The notes beneath the pieces are model-generated. The model saw only the letters and a program-made list of their open reading frames with translations, searched no databases and was not told where the DNA came from. This document shows, piece by piece, positions 1 to 11,398 of a stretch of 64,000 bases of DNA (its first letter is position 1; each line of letters starts with the position of its first letter). The translations under genes and the position numbers were made by a program. Origin of the DNA: Pictodentalium vernedei (taxonomy: Eukaryota > Mollusca > Scaphopoda > Dentaliida > Dentaliidae); assembly GCA_031216915.1 (NCBI GenBank), contig CM062296.1:62857084-62921083 (forward strand), written 5' to 3'.

Positions 1-1
1 A

Positions 2-970
2 GAGCATAAAGAATCCAACCGTATCGAAGGGGAACATTATATGCGTTTGAACGATTCACATATAGAAATGTGTGCCAACAATTTCATTAGTATTATAAAA
101 TACGAAGACACACAACGAAGAGCAGCACGTTTCATTTACTATAGAGAAATTGCGTTAATGCTGCAACAAATACTGATAACGGTATCCTGTGTTTGTTTAA
201 TAATATCATTCTTAACGTCCTGCTTCTTCCCATCATTACGTACTGTTCCCGGGAAGAACAACATGGCATTGATATTTCATCCATTGTTTGCTCAGTTTTT
301 CCAGACATTTGTGTACAATTCATCTAACGGTGTTGTCTGTGCGTTTTGGGGAATTTTTATTCACTATATGTGGCTGACAACATTTAATTGGATGAATATC
401 TGTTGCTGCCATATGTTCCGAGCTTTTCGAAAATTGTCGTGTCCTTCCACTAATGTGTACAAGTTTTGGAAATATGCCGTTGTTGTTCATGGCACGTCCA
501 TCGCTGTTGTTACATTGTGCATAGTAGTAAGCCTAGTAGTGTCTGATGGGAGTGATATTGGATATGGTGAATTGGGTAGATACGCTGTACATGATATTGA
601 CTTACGTTGCGATTTGAACACTTTTCCGATCTATGTGGTAGGATATAGTTTACCTATTTTGATCGTTATTGATAACAGCATTGTTATGCTTGTTTTGACA
701 ACGATAGTGATAAATAAATCCAAAATGACAAAACCTTCAACGAATCACAGGAATGTGATTTTTATAATCTGCCGATTGTCGACAGTGACCGGAATTTTTT
801 GGACCATCATATTTTTGTGCCAAGAGTTCACATTAGTCGACAGTTTGCAGGGTATTCTGATATTTATATCTTTCACATGTAATCGTCGTGTGGCAAAGTT
901 GTACAAAACGGCCCTGATAAGGGGAGTGAAGAACTTTACGTTGCTCTTTTCCGCACCCGCAGTTCTATGA
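2..970 (+). CDS. Family-B/adhesion-like GPCR, last exon, 5' end outside the window
   Basis: The frame is open from base 2 to the TGA at 968-970, and the codons before the first ATG (base 41) already match the paralog at 45558-47237 (shared I-E-G-E-H-Y), so the exon starts upstream of the window. It encodes the juxtamembrane part and the seven-helix domain of a plasma-membrane receptor. TM1 lies at about bases 149-229, followed by the intracellular loop R-T-V-P-G-K-N-N-M-A-L (about 239-271), a family-B/methuselah-like signature. The W-M-N-I-C-C and V-Y-K-F-W-K-Y-A motifs are shared with the paralog. Compared with it, this copy has about nine extra residues in the loop after D-I-G-Y-G-E and about nine fewer between TM6 and TM7, and it lacks the Ser/Thr-rich tail. 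There is no stop or frameshift, so it is probably functional or only recently degenerate. No GPS cleavage motif is seen. The ligand is unknown. Confidence 0.85.
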   Translation, partial: EHKESNRIEGEHYMRLNDSHIEMCANNFISIIKYEDTQRRAARFIYYREIALMLQQILITVSCVCLIISFLTSCFFPSLRTVPGKNNMALIFHPLFAQFFQTFVYNSSNGVVCAFWGIFIHYMWLTTFNWMNICCCHMFRAFRKLSCPSTNVYKFWKYAVVVHGTSIAVVTLCIVVSLVVSDGSDIGYGELGRYAVHDIDLRCDLNTFPIYVVGYSLPILIVIDNSIVMLVLTTIVINKSKMTKPSTNHRNVIFIICRLSTVTGIFWTIIFLCQEFTLVDSLQGILIFISFTCNRRVAKLYKTALIRGVKNFTLLFSAPAVL

Positions 971-2013
971 TTGAAACTGGAGTCTTTCACCATTGGAATA
1001 TAATTCAATCGCGATACGCCTCTACAAGCCATACGCGACCTACTAAAACATAGAGGGACATTAAATCGGCAAAAAAAAACGAACATTGCATCAACAGAAT
1101 GTCCTCGTATTTCTATTTCGCCGGATGAGATTTTGCAGTGCTGTGGAAAGTGAGCCGAGAATTTTGATCGAATAGATCGCTATCCTTTGGGCATCGGGAA
1201 ATTAAATTAAGTCTCTACACACTTAAGCCAAAATACTAGGTTGGACCAAGCACAAATTCTGTCATACATCATCGGGATAATGATGCTGCTGCGACATTTG
1301 AAACCAACATGAAATTAAGAAGACTGGACTATGCAGGTATGCTGATGCTGAAATGTACCTAATTAATTATTGTAACTCACAAAAGACCCCCGCCCTGCGA
1401 AATAATTAATCCTTTGTACATTCATGTGAGTGTTAGGAAATTCTAAGCAGCATTTTGTGGTGATGCGGATTTTGTTAACGACACTTTCTACCTTGTATAT
1501 CTGGGATTATACCACTTTAAACTGTACTGCAGTTGTGAAAAGCCTTTGAGAGCCTCCCCAATTCGCCTAACCGACACACAGGGATAGCACTGGCACAAAA
1601 CATATGAATGGTTTTCTTGATATACGTCTTAGGTCTACTCGGACAGAGGACACCAGGCCGTTGACACAGAACATCATCCAAGTTTAGACCCAGAGTCGGT
1701 TATGTATGCGCGATCCAAGGGCTACCACCCACCTCAAACCTTTTTACTCCCTTGTCCTTGGTTCAGCTGTATTAGGGTTCTTTGAAAGTTGAGATTGTAG
1801 TTACTTGGTCAGAATTAGTATTAGGGATCCATATACAATCAATTAGTAGGGGATTGGTTGTGTTGATGGGGGTGATACGGGATAGCACATTATTTCAATG
1901 CGATTATACAAGATGAATGTGTAAACTGTTCGATTCATTTTTGGTGTGTAGGATGTAATATTTTGGTTTGCTATTCATCTCTGAACATATGGCCGGCGCA
2001 CAAGCAATGTTTC
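971..2013. other. 3' flank of the first receptor, no gene seen
   Basis: This probably starts with the 3' UTR of the receptor. There is no canonical AATAAA near the stop, only ATTAAA variants at about 1059 and 1198. No repeat or coding similarity was recognised in the rest. Confidence 0.4.
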
Positions 2014-2243
2014 AGCCAATGGACCCCCGGGTTCCCCTGGTTACTCATTGCAAACACAGGCAATGTTTCTGCAAATGGACCTCCGGGGTCCATTGGCAGA
2101 AACATTGCCTGTGTTTGCAATGAGTAACCAGGAGAACCCGGAGGTCCATTGGATGTCATTCGATATGGCAATTGCGCGCAATTCCAATGCACAATTAAGC
2201 CTAGATAAGCCCACATTTCATGACGGGACTTCTAGTTTTAACT
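2014..2243. mobile_element. Short TA-type foldback MITE (CAGTTRAAACTAGAAG family), left end lost
   Basis: Bases 2014-2152 form a long inverted repeat centred near 2083, with both arms carrying the G-C-A-A-T-G-T-T-T-C and G-G-A-C-C-T-C-C-G-G segments. The right terminus at 2224-2243 ends in CTAGTTTTAACTG, the complement of the left end of the intact copy at 9568-9881. The same internal text (GCGCGCAATTCC, TAAGCCTAGATAAG) occurs in both. The matching left terminal repeat is not found. Confidence 0.75.
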
Positions 2244-3050
2244 GTATTCATCACTTTGGAGTTTTATCAAATATTTAATAGAAATATATATCTGATACAA
2301 TAGCTGTGTCTATATATTGATTTTGACATGTGTTAATCAAATTTGCTTGTCCACAATCGCGTTTCCCAAATCACAATGACCTCCATAACGCGATAGAATA
2401 ATTGCTTCAATTTACAGGAAGTATGATACTAAAAGAGCACCAATGGAATTCCGCATTCCGTATCACTTTCACGGTAATTCTGAATCGATACTAAACATCC
2501 CCAATAGAACAGAACAATAAACGATATACTGTACCGATAAATTATATCACAAAGCATCCGAAACATTCGAAGTATTCTTCTGGGGACATCCCAGAAACTT
2601 GAATAATTTAAATTTGCCGTTGCAATTTTGAATAGTATTTTGGCGTTTCTCTTTCTTACAGTTGTATTCGAAGTACAGCTGAAAGTCGTCATTTTTCTGG
2701 TCGTTAAGACCTCGACGGGATAGCATAGAAGGATACACAGGGGCAGATACCCCCCCCCCCCCCCTCCATCCACACACACTTTGTCAAATGAGTCTAATAT
2801 CAAACGTTACGACCAGCTTGTGAGTTCGTTGCTTGGTTTCGTGATAATTGGTTGTTTAACTGATTGAGTGCTGCAAGCCACTATCAGGGCTCTATTGCAA
2901 AGTGTTGTAAGCCACTTTAATGGCAATACACTGTATTGATGACCTCGTTTATTCAGCAGATGAAACACATATAAAATATTATTATGTCTCAAAGTTAGTT
3001 TGTTCAATCAAAATGCTGGAATACCTTCTAAAGATTCCACCGTATCGGGT
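2244..3050. other. Anonymous AT-rich DNA with a C15 tract
   Basis: No gene is recognised. It contains an uninterrupted run of 15 C at 2750-2764. A short stretch near 2858-2920 (GAGTGCTGCAAGCCACTATC) resembles 62532-62552 and is probably an old dispersed repeat. Confidence 0.4.
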
Positions 3051-3084
3051 TACTCACCTGATATTAATTAATATCAGGTGAGTA
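3051..3084. repeat. 34-bp perfect palindrome
   Basis: The stretch reads the same on both strands, with centre ATTAATTAAT and arms TACTCACCTGAT. The same CACCTGATAT words occur near the centre of the larger palindrome at 3846-3982. Confidence 0.8.
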
Positions 3085-3845
3085 GCCGCCATTACTATTT
3101 TGATGCAATTCCCCTCACTTCGAATTTTCAAAATCTGAATTAAAACAAAATAAGAGAATTTAGGTTCCGAAAATATTTTCAAGATACCGTATTTGTGATT
3201 TAAAACATTAAATATGTAAAAAGATGGGCAGAAGATCTGAAAAGTTCTTTGTTTTACGACTCCTTCAGTCACTGTTTGGATCGGGTTTTTGAGGTGAATA
3301 GAAAATTTGTCCAGCTCATCAATGCCAAAGGGTGCTCCTATTTTCAGAAATTGCAAAATCGGCAACATCAACATCACTATAAATAATAAATGAACAAACT
3401 TGTTTTTGAAACATTCCGATCAAACAGAAAGTCGGTGTGCGTTTCAGATTCAACTTCAAAGTTCAAGTTGCGTTATTGTTATTGTTTGCTCTACAGTAAA
3501 AAAGTGATTTTTAATGTTCAAAACTGCTTTATTAGTCCTTTTTAGGTAGTAACAACAGTAAATGTACGCAAGGGGCCTCCAGATTATGCCGAGTTGGCAA
3601 GCAGCACTGATCTCAGTGGCAAGCAGCGATTCGTTTCATTTGTAAACAAGTTCGGCAATCGCCCTTCGCAAAGTGATGATTTGTTTACAATTACCATGGT
3701 TACACGTACCGGTGCCTGTTACTGTTCATGATTCTGCGCGATGCTATCAATAGTGGTTCCTGAAAAATAAATTCCGGGCCGTTGTTTGTTTATGGAGAAA
3801 ATTATTAATCGCTTGATTTACATGGACTTTCGACATAATAAATAT
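3085..3845. other. Anonymous DNA
   Basis: No coding similarity or clear repeat was recognised here. Confidence 0.35.
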
Positions 3846-3982
3846 GTTACATGGCGTGTAGCTGGCTGATACATTTCCATACAAGGCTCTGAGTGTTCAT
3901 ATCAGGTTCGGCTTCGCCTCACCTGATATGAACACTCATCGCCTTGTATGGAAATGTATCAGCCAGCTACACGCCATGTAAC
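3846..3982. repeat. Foldback element, near-perfect 137-bp palindrome
   Basis: The arms start GTTACATGGCGTGTAGCTGG and end with its complement. The centre is a small GC-rich hairpin GGCTTCGCC. A one-arm copy lies at 4604-4656 and also runs on into TTATATTAT, so the element is dispersed. No target duplication was identified. Confidence 0.8.
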
Positions 3983-4014
3983 TTATATTATTATTTTTAA
4001 AATTAGTTTCTCAG

Positions 4015-4150
4015 ATTTTCCCCAAAGAGCTCGTTCCAATGAGGGGTCACATGATATAGTTTTGTGGAAATTTTTTAAATTTATTTTTTCATCTGCTGAA
4101 TTTGTATAGTACGAGGGCACAAGCAAACGATTCCTTGGATAAAGGGATAA
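4015..4150. mobile_element. piggyBac-like TTAA MITE, right half only
   Basis: It carries GAGCTCGTTCCAATGAGGGG and CACATGATATAGTTTTG followed by a GGATAAAGGG end. This matches the right half of the full copy at 19846-20090 (the CACATGATAT subtype). The left half is missing. Confidence 0.65.
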
Positions 4151-4228
4151 TATTATTCATTCGGGGCTACAGTTAAAAAAACTCAAGACATCTTGAAAAT
4201 TAAATTGTGGATAAATAAATAATGACGA

Positions 4229-4305
4229 TAAACCGATATTTTCGTAATTACACCGGTATCCAATCGATATTGGTTTGAATACCGGTATATATCGGTTTAT
4301 CGAAA
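4229..4305. repeat. Imperfect palindrome with ATCGGTTTATC arms
   Basis: GATAAACCGATAT at the left is mirrored by ATATCGGTTTATC at the right, with internal ACCGGTAT and ATACCGGT also paired. Origin unknown; possibly the remnant of a foldback element. Confidence 0.55.
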
Positions 4306-4329
4306 TAACGATGCAGCCCTATCTTTTCT

Positions 4330-4607
4330 CCCCCCCCCCCCCCACCCCCACTACATGTGTAACATACGTCTGCCCATTATAACGTTATCATGACGTTATG
4401 CATATCGTATCAGTTTCTTGCTACCAACTAATTCATATTGACATCATCAGAATGCCGTGTGATCAAAGTTTGATGCCCTAAAACTCTGTAAACTCCAAGA
4501 TGCCACCGTTCCCAATTGGTTTCGTGGTATATACCTTTGGTATATACATAACTTTTGCATGCTCTTTCCGATGGTGTCAGTAGTTTTTTCAAAACAACGA
4601 ATACATC
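4330..4607. repeat. Dispersed repeat, copy 1, starting in a C14 tract
   Basis: From the poly-C run onward this aligns with 52405-52739 over about 250 bases (GTAACATACGTCTG, GACGTTATGCATATCGTATC, GTGGTATATACCTTTGGTAT). Copy 2 contains roughly 60 extra bases near its start. Both copies begin at a long C tract and end at AACGAATAC. The small inner palindrome GGTATATACCTTTGGTATATAC is kept in both. Confidence 0.75.
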
Positions 4608-4656
4608 GCCTTGTATGGAAATGTATCAGCCAGCTACACGCCATGTAACTTATATT
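4604..4656. repeat. Single arm of the 3846-3982 foldback
   Basis: It is identical over about 50 bases to the right arm of the palindrome at 3846-3982, ending in GCCATGTAACTTATATTAT. It abuts the right end of the dispersed repeat. Confidence 0.8.
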
Positions 4657-5428
4657 ATACAAAATAGTTTTACTACAATTTATTGGAATAGTTACAAAAC
4701 AATTATTTATAAAAAGTCTTTTTAAACTAAGGAGCATTTTGCTTGAATCATGGCACCCTTGAAAAAATACTCACATTTCAAATCACCTTTGTAAAATAAA
4801 TTAGCACTCTACCAGTTAAATGTGTTCCTGTCGTTAATATGTCACGTGATTCAATTGCTGCGTAATGATTCCCGTAGGCCTTTGGCAATACACAACAATA
4901 AAGTCATCAGCAACATTTGAGTAATTAATTATTTGTAACTGAAAAATCTCCAAATAAATTCTGATCGCTATCTAGAATCCCTTAACCTTCTGTAGCAGTC
5001 ACAGTCAATACCACCCTACAAAATATCACCATGCTCTGATATTCCCATGCCTGTTCCTGAGGCAACACTAAATGGGAAATTTAACAACAGTGACAATCAA
5101 TAATTCGGCAATCGGCGTAGCCCGTTTGTTTCCCTTCTGAATAATGGAAGGAATCACGACCCCTGTATCTATATAACTGGATTGTTATAACTACAGTGAA
5201 AAATATCGCAACTCAACCTGCCCCCCGCCCAAGATGGTGTGAAGGTAAATAACGCGGTAACTCCTCCCAATGCATGACGTATGATGACGTGAAAACTGCT
5301 GTATCCTAACAACTTTCACATCATCAAACGTCAGAGGGCGTATCTTGCGTTGAAATTAATAACCCTGTATAAACGTTCAAACCCAGCAATTGGTTTTAGT
5401 TTGTAATAAGTAAAATATGTTATATAGA
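4657..5428. other. Anonymous DNA
   Basis: No gene or repeat family recognised. Confidence 0.35.
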
Positions 5429-5830
5429 GATTATTACCATTATGTGGATGTACAAAGTATGTATCCGAGTCTCGCTCCGCGTTCTAAGGGCAGATCACGA
5501 CGATTCGAAAACGAGTCATGATCTACCCTTAGAACCCGGGGCGAGACTAGGATACATATTGTGTACATCCACATAATGGTAATAATCATTTTATCTTACA
5601 ATATATTGGGGGTAAGTGAAGAATGTAGACGAATATATAACAAACTATTTATTCGTACGGATGAACAAAAAGAAAACAGTTGGAACTCACGCGAAAGGAA
5701 TGTGCTTGTATCTGACCCCTTGATACAAACATCTGTATCAGGGGGGCGGATACACGACTGTTGCGGAGTTAATACAGACAAAATACATGTTGATTGTAAA
5801 ATAAAAATATTTAATTTGTTTTGCCAGGAA
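5429..5830. mobile_element. Asymmetric foldback element, copy 1
   Basis: Bases 5429-5587 are a near-perfect palindrome with arms starting GATTATTACCATTATGTGGA and containing GAGTCTCGCTCC and AGATCACGAC. It is followed by about 240 bases of non-palindromic sequence. Palindrome and extension are both repeated at 29728-30200, so they move or duplicate as one unit. Confidence 0.75.
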
Positions 5831-6479
5831 AAAAAAAATGTGCGCATCATTAAGGTATCCATTTTTTTACAAAAATCAAATGATATTCTTTTTTAAAAGC
5901 GATTAGAGATTGCGAGAAGTCAGGAAGCTGAAAGCCTTCGAGAATTTTGTTATTGTTGGGCATTGTTTACTTACTTATGCCTCTACTTTAACATGGCGGT
6001 GACGGCGACATTTTTCTATATTTGACCAATAAGCATTCAGGAAATCCAGGTACATAGAGATCTGCGTCCTGAAACCGCTCCACGTGTGCAACTGCAAAAT
6101 ACTGTAGACTACCTCTGTAGTTAGTTACACTAGTCGTTTCACCAATTAAAACCGACTACTTCTGGAATTATACACGGATGAGAGATCTCGTTATCATACA
6201 TACACAATGTCATTACACTTCAGAAAATGTTAATATGTGCATTTTGGGGATGATATATTGCTATGTTCATCGCGTATTCGGAAAGTTGGAAAAAGTGTGA
6301 CGGTCTCGCTTCCAGCTTAAAGTTTTCTGGGGTTTTCTGGAGTTATCGTAATGATCGCACAGGCTAGTTTTCTCCAAAGCATTCGAAACGTTGAAAAAAG
6401 CATTAATAACAAAACTGACATCAAAGTAACTTTTTTATTGTATAAACAACTGCTTATTTAGCGCTTATTTTAAATATTT
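5831..6479. other. Anonymous DNA
   Basis: No recognised gene or repeat. Confidence 0.35.
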
Positions 6480-7160
6480 AAACAATATTATAAGTTATGT
6501 CCGCCAACACGTTTATCTCCTAAACAGAACACCTGAAAAAAGTAAGAATAAAAGTCAGAATTCAAGGCATATTAGTTCACAATATAAGATATATTTAACA
6601 GTAAACAAATTGCTGAAGAGTGGAGAGATTTGACAGAAAGCGCACAGCTTATGTGAGTTATCTCCCTGTTTAGAGTTCATTGACTTTGTTTTTAACTATT
6701 TACTCAAGGCAGATAATAGTATCAGTTTTATATATATGGTATATGGATATTTAATTCCTGGATGTCGGTTGTTAAACGCCGAGCCGCAGGCATGGTGTTT
6801 AAATGATACACCTAGGTATTAAATCTCCATATATCGTACATGTTGATGGAGATAACGTTTTTGTCCCGTTTGAAACGCAATAGAAACATATTGGATAAAA
6901 ATATGCGGACGTGTTTCTCACGTTCTGTAATCAGTGGGACCAAGTTCGCGAGAAACTGTTCTGTATTTTCAGACGCAGAAGACAACAGATAGAGTTGCCT
7001 ATTGACACATAGAACACATCGAACTCAGGGGACGATATTTGCTCTTATTTTATATTTCTCAAGTTGTTTCATTTAATTATTCGACTGTACAATTTATAAC
7101 AGCAAAATATCATCGAATTGTTGGAAATCTGATGATATTTGTGACTATTTTCCGTTTTTT
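6480..7160. repeat. Dispersed repeat with central palindrome, copy 1
   Basis: It contains a palindromic core at 6730-6836 (TTTAAATGATAC, GAGCCGCAGGC, TATTAAATCTCCATAT) flanked by GTTATSTCCGCCAAC-type ends. It aligns in the same orientation with 25790-26250, including AGCAAAATATCATCGAATTG. A third fragment is at 31770-31858. Confidence 0.65.
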
Positions 7161-7548
7161 TAGATCGATTTTTATATCGAGGCGACGGAGAGCGAAAAGG
7201 TGCCATTTAAACCATATACCCCCGATGTTTTACGTGCACTTATACCCTGGATGTTGCAAGATCTCATATACCTTGGATGTTCGGTGCACTTTTGACATGG
7301 CTATTTGTCCAAGGCATTCTGACCAATTAAAAAGACAGAATTTATCGGGATATTGGGACAAACATCTATACATGTCAGTTAAACACTAACAAGATTTTTC
7401 GCCGTAATACCCAAACTTATTCAGCAATTGAATCCCTGCTCGAACATCACAGATTACATTCGCACAGTAATTCACTAAATTATATCGTAAAAATATATAT
7501 GTAGAACTACTACATATCAGTTCATTCGTAAACGTCTCGTTGAATATA
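7161..7548. other. Anonymous DNA, open frame without recognised product
   Basis: A 116-codon open stretch (7039-7389, +) shows no domain, signal or membrane pattern I recognise and overlaps repeat DNA, so I do not call it a gene. Confidence 0.35.
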
Positions 7549-7828
7549 TCTACTGCGGCATTAACCTGAGAATATAATTACTGCGGCATTAACCTGAGGA
7601 TATATCTACAGCGGCATTAACCTGAGGGTATATCTACTGCGGCATTAACCTGAGAATATATCTACTGCGGCATTAACCTGAGGATATATCTATTGCGGCA
7701 TTAACCTGAGGATATATCTACTGCGACATTAACCTGAGAATATATCTACTGCGACATTAACCTGAGGATATATCTATTGCGGCATTAAACTGAGGATATA
7801 TCTCCTGCGGCATTAACCTGAGGATATA
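7549..7828. repeat. Minisatellite, 10 units of 28 bp
   Basis: There are ten head-to-tail units of exactly 28 bp. The unit begins TCTACTGCGGCATTAACCTG and ends AGRATATA. The units differ by single substitutions only, with no length change. The array ends in a partial unit (TCAACCTGAAT). Confidence 0.95.
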
Positions 7829-7984
7829 TCAACCTGAATAATCTTCGAATAACTATTCAAAAGCGGCATGGACATTCTTCATTGTTGGATTACTCCCATT
7901 TCATCACCAAAGTGTACTCACTCAACAAATATTGAAAATACCTACATGGTGCTATTTAACTGGAAAATTCTTAATGTTTCGAAG

Positions 7985-8470
7985 CGTCGAGGTTGAACAT
8001 ACACTCCGAGCCGCAAAACTAAGACCATGTTACCGTCAGTTCATCACAATAACGTATATGTTCCAATAGACACTACCCATAGCCCAAACCCTACATCGTA
8101 AAACATGAAAGGCTTATGTATATGTATCACTGACGGCACTGGGTAAATAATCAATAAACCAGATAAACTCATTCCATCTTAGTTCAAATCATAAATCAGT
8201 TCGTAAGTTAAACAACACTTCGCCCGGAACACCGTCTGCTGCACTTGTGAAACATCCAGAAAAATGAAGCGGCTTGCCAGTCACTCCGTTGATGAGGCAG
8301 TTACGAAACGGACAACGATATTGCAAATATTTCGCTTTGTGACGTCAGACGGTAACATTTGACACTTGAGCCGTAAACATAAAATATACCAAGCGAGCTC
8401 TCGTCCAATCAGAGGAGGATGATTTTAGTCTTATTGGAACATATTACATGTAGAACAGAATGTATTATAA
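7985..8470. repeat. Dispersed repeat, inverted relative to 26740-27345
   Basis: Its reverse complement aligns with 26740-27345: ACCATGTTACCGTCAGTTCA, GAAGCGGCTTGCCAGTCACT and the ATTTCGC...GTGACGTCA block are all recovered in order. The neighbouring repeat at 6480-7160 is instead in direct orientation to its partner at 25790-26250. Confidence 0.65.
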
Positions 8471-9567
8471 AACCAACACACGTACATATATTTCAATACC
8501 TAAAAGTTATTCAACGTGCCCCATAATAATTCAAGTTATTCGTCCAATTGCGACCAGTAATCCTCGGTTCAAATCAGTCAACAGTTTCATTTCCAGAGAA
8601 GCAAGGTGTTTTCAAACGACTGTTTAGATTAAACATATTTTATTTGTTTATAATCTACAAAAAGGATTGGATAACAAGTGCCCAGCACTTAGATTATATC
8701 CTTTCCTTGAAATTCGGTTACAATTACAAATTATGACATGTTTACAAATAGTTACATGAATTTATATGTAATGGCGAAGCAAAACGTATGTATATATTGA
8801 AACAATTTTGTGTATGTACAGAGTTAGAGAAGAAAGCTGATGGGTACTCAACTTTGCAAGATACAGAACAAAGAAGTGGGGGGGGGGGGGGAGAGAGAAA
8901 AAAGAAATGCCACACTACAACACTGCTGGCTTGGGTCAACAAGCCTATGGGCCACATTCCGCACTACCGCGACTCCAACGGAGTCCACACCACAACTATT
9001 GCCAGGATAGACAGGACAAACAAGTGAATAGAAGTATGCAATGTGTGAGGTAAACAGAGATGACCACTGACTTTAAAGATCAACAGAATAGGAAAAGGAT
9101 GATTTTAGACTCCTGTGCTCATATAGCGGTGTAGCCTTAAAACAGCTTCGTGGCTTTTATGAAATTTTGTACACTGCGAAAAAGGTGAATATTGACGGAA
9201 TTTGGTAAGTTTGGAATACAATTAAGAAGGTCATTGGCCGTTCGTATTGGCAGATACACATGAGTTCTCTGTAGGACAAGTCTTTCGTCTGGGTAATTAC
9301 TGCTCAAACGACTGTCATCGAATATTCTCAATTCCCAAATTCACGTTCACTTGGCAGCCACTCTCGTTATTGCAAATGTTACGTATCATGTTCCTGGACC
9401 GAAAGATAACGGATTCAATGTTTTAACAGTGATCAGTATCTAAATTTTGATTACAAAAAAGGCTTTCTTGATTTGGAACCAATATTTGAAACAGTTTTGA
9501 ATCAATGCCGAAATTACAAAAGTGACCTCCTTGTCGGTGTGATTTCGGCACACTACAGCAACAGCTA
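8471..9567. other. Anonymous DNA with G14 tract
   Basis: It contains 14 consecutive G at 8878-8891, followed by a purine-rich stretch. No gene recognised. Confidence 0.4.
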
Positions 9568-9881
9568 CAGTTAAAACTAGAAGTCCTGTCCTGAAATGCG
9601 CACAACTAGCACGTCGATTTGCGCGTTAATCTGTGCGTTATACCGATGGTAAGGCTATCAAATTCTGCACATACGGCCTGGGCACAAGCAAAGTTTCAGC
9701 CAATGGACCTCCGGGTAACCCGGAGGTCCATTGGCAGGAACATTGCTTGTGTTTGCTATGGGTAACAAGGAGAGCCTGCCATGCTTTGGGTGTCATTCGA
9801 TATGACAATTGCGCGCAATTCCTACGCGCAATAAAGCCTAGATAAGCGCACAGTTCGTGAGAGGACTTCTAGTTTTAACTG
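9568..9881. mobile_element. Intact TA-flanked foldback MITE (CAGTTAAAACTAGAAG ends), 314 bp
   Basis: The element is bounded by CAGTTAAAACTAGAAGTCCT at 9568 and its complement ending in CTAGTTTTAACTG at 9881, each flanked by TA. This fits a TA target duplication of the Tc1/mariner type. The centre is a hairpin around ACCTCCGGGTAACCCGGAGG. It has no coding capacity. Confidence 0.85.
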
Positions 9882-10330
9882 TATTCAGGAAAAACAATTG
9901 AAAATATCTCAAATTCAATGTTGTCTCCTTTTAGACAGGGGAGATTCTACATTGTTGCTTGCAGAAATGTGGACAGAGAATTTCTGCCTGTATGAGAACC
10001 AATCTTGACCCAGTTAACATTATCTACCCGCGTTTGTGATCTATGTAATAGATCATTTATTAATAAATAATGATAACTATGTCAAATGAAACATTCCGAT
10101 TGAGTGTAATATGTAGATCGCTGATCTCAATGACACTGCGCTGCTGGGATGGTTATTGGTCATGTGTAGACTAGTGTATCGCGGGCAATCACCCTGGGGG
10201 GGGGGGGGGGGGGGTAGTTACTAAAACTAAACAATTTCTAGCAAAGAACAAACATCTTCGCGCGATCGTAGGTGGCCTTTAAGAATTGTTGAAATACTGC
10301 GGATGTGCAAAGTTTTCGCCACAATATAGA
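9882..10330. other. Anonymous DNA with G19 tract
   Basis: It contains 19 consecutive G at 10196-10214. Nothing else recognised. Confidence 0.4.
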
Positions 10331-10478
10331 GAAGATATGTAATGAGTGTTTTTCTCATATAATATTTATGAAACGCGGCTAAGAATTTTCCGTTTTGGCG
10401 AGCCTCTGGCGAGCGCAAACGGAAAATTCGGACAAGTTTCATACATATTATATGAGGAAAACACTCATTTCATATTCT
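10331..10478. repeat. Near-perfect palindrome of about 148 bp
   Basis: The arms include AATGAGTGTTTTTCTCATAT and ATATGAGGAAAACACTCATT. The centre is a hairpin CGAGCCTCTGGCGAG (10399-10413), which also sits at the centre of the otherwise unrelated palindrome at 18991-19136. Confidence 0.85.
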
Positions 10479-10516
10479 ATTTATCATATGACACACACAC
10501 GCACAAATTAGCCTTT

Positions 10517-10737
10517 TTAACCCATCACCTAACTTGAGTTGCAGACGGCACTTGAAAAAAACATCCTCGTATAACTAAACAATTTCATTTTTTCCTTCCA
10601 AAACATAGGTTATGACCCCTCATTGGAACGAGCTCGTCGAGCTCGTTCCAATGGGGAGTCATAACCTATGTTTTGGAAGCAAAAAGTGAAAATATAAAAA
10701 AAAATGAATGGCGTTTTTCTTGTAAGTAAAAGATTAA
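10517..10737. mobile_element. piggyBac-like TTAA MITE
   Basis: It is flanked by TTAA on both sides. The core palindrome AAAACATAGGTTATGACCCC / GAACGAGCTCGTCGAGCTCG is mirrored in the right arm. Its ends are more diverged than those of the copies at 16673 and 33308. Confidence 0.8.
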
Positions 10738-11119
10738 TACAATATAACCAACCCTAAATAGGACAGATAACGTAAATTCTCCCTACTGAAATTATACAAA
10801 TATCACCCAGTTGTATTTTGTTTAGCCAATCAAATTGTCCAGTTTTGAAATTGACCAATGGAAGCTCCCAACTCTAATTATGCAAATTATGAAAATGTGG
10901 CCCAGTTTTATTTTGTTCCGCCAATCAAATTGTCTAATTGTCCAATGAAATTGACGGAAGGCTTTAATTATCGGACGAGTCATATGATAAATAGGGTATT
11001 TACAATATTGTTCAGTCATTATTGACAAAATTAATTGCCGCGATTGGAAAGTCGATAGCGCGTTACTAGAGTGGGTGGGGAGTGGATTGTAAACTAAATC
11101 ACCCATGGAGTGGAGTTAT
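10738..11119. other. Anonymous DNA with an imperfect 94-bp direct duplication
   Basis: CCAATCAAATTGTC following a CCCAGTT-TATTTTGTT motif occurs twice about 94 bases apart (about 10806 and 10900). No gene recognised. Confidence 0.4.
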
Positions 11120-11275
11120 CACTCAAAGTATCACTTTCAAATTCTGTACATACGGGGTACGAAATACGAGCAATTTTTCAACCTATGGACCTCCGGGACT
11201 AACCCGGATGCCCATTGGTTGTAACTTTGCTTGTGGTTGTTATTCTTTGAAACAAAACGCCATTGAAGTCTAACT
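11120..11275. mobile_element. Degenerate copy of the 9568-9881 MITE
   Basis: It keeps AAATTCTGTACATACGG, CTATGGACCTCCGGG and a mirrored CCCATTGGTTGTAACTTTGC, but both termini have been lost or diverged. Confidence 0.6.
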
Positions 11276-11348
11276 CTTAGGAGCCGGGGAATCAGAATTA
11301 ATTTATTGAACATGACATTCCGCGAAAAACGTACAGTACTGCGGGAGG

Positions 11349-11398
11349 TTCTAGTCAAGTGTCGTCTGCCTATTCAGGTAGACGACACTTGACTAGAA
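11349..11398. repeat. 50-bp perfect-arm hairpin
   Basis: The arm TTCTAGTCAAGTGTCGTCTG and its exact complement are separated by about 10 bases. No family partner was seen in the window. Confidence 0.8.

Noticed and set aside
7549-7828. CRISPR-like array
   Set aside because: Units are directly tandem with no unique spacers, and the context is eukaryotic; it is a minisatellite.
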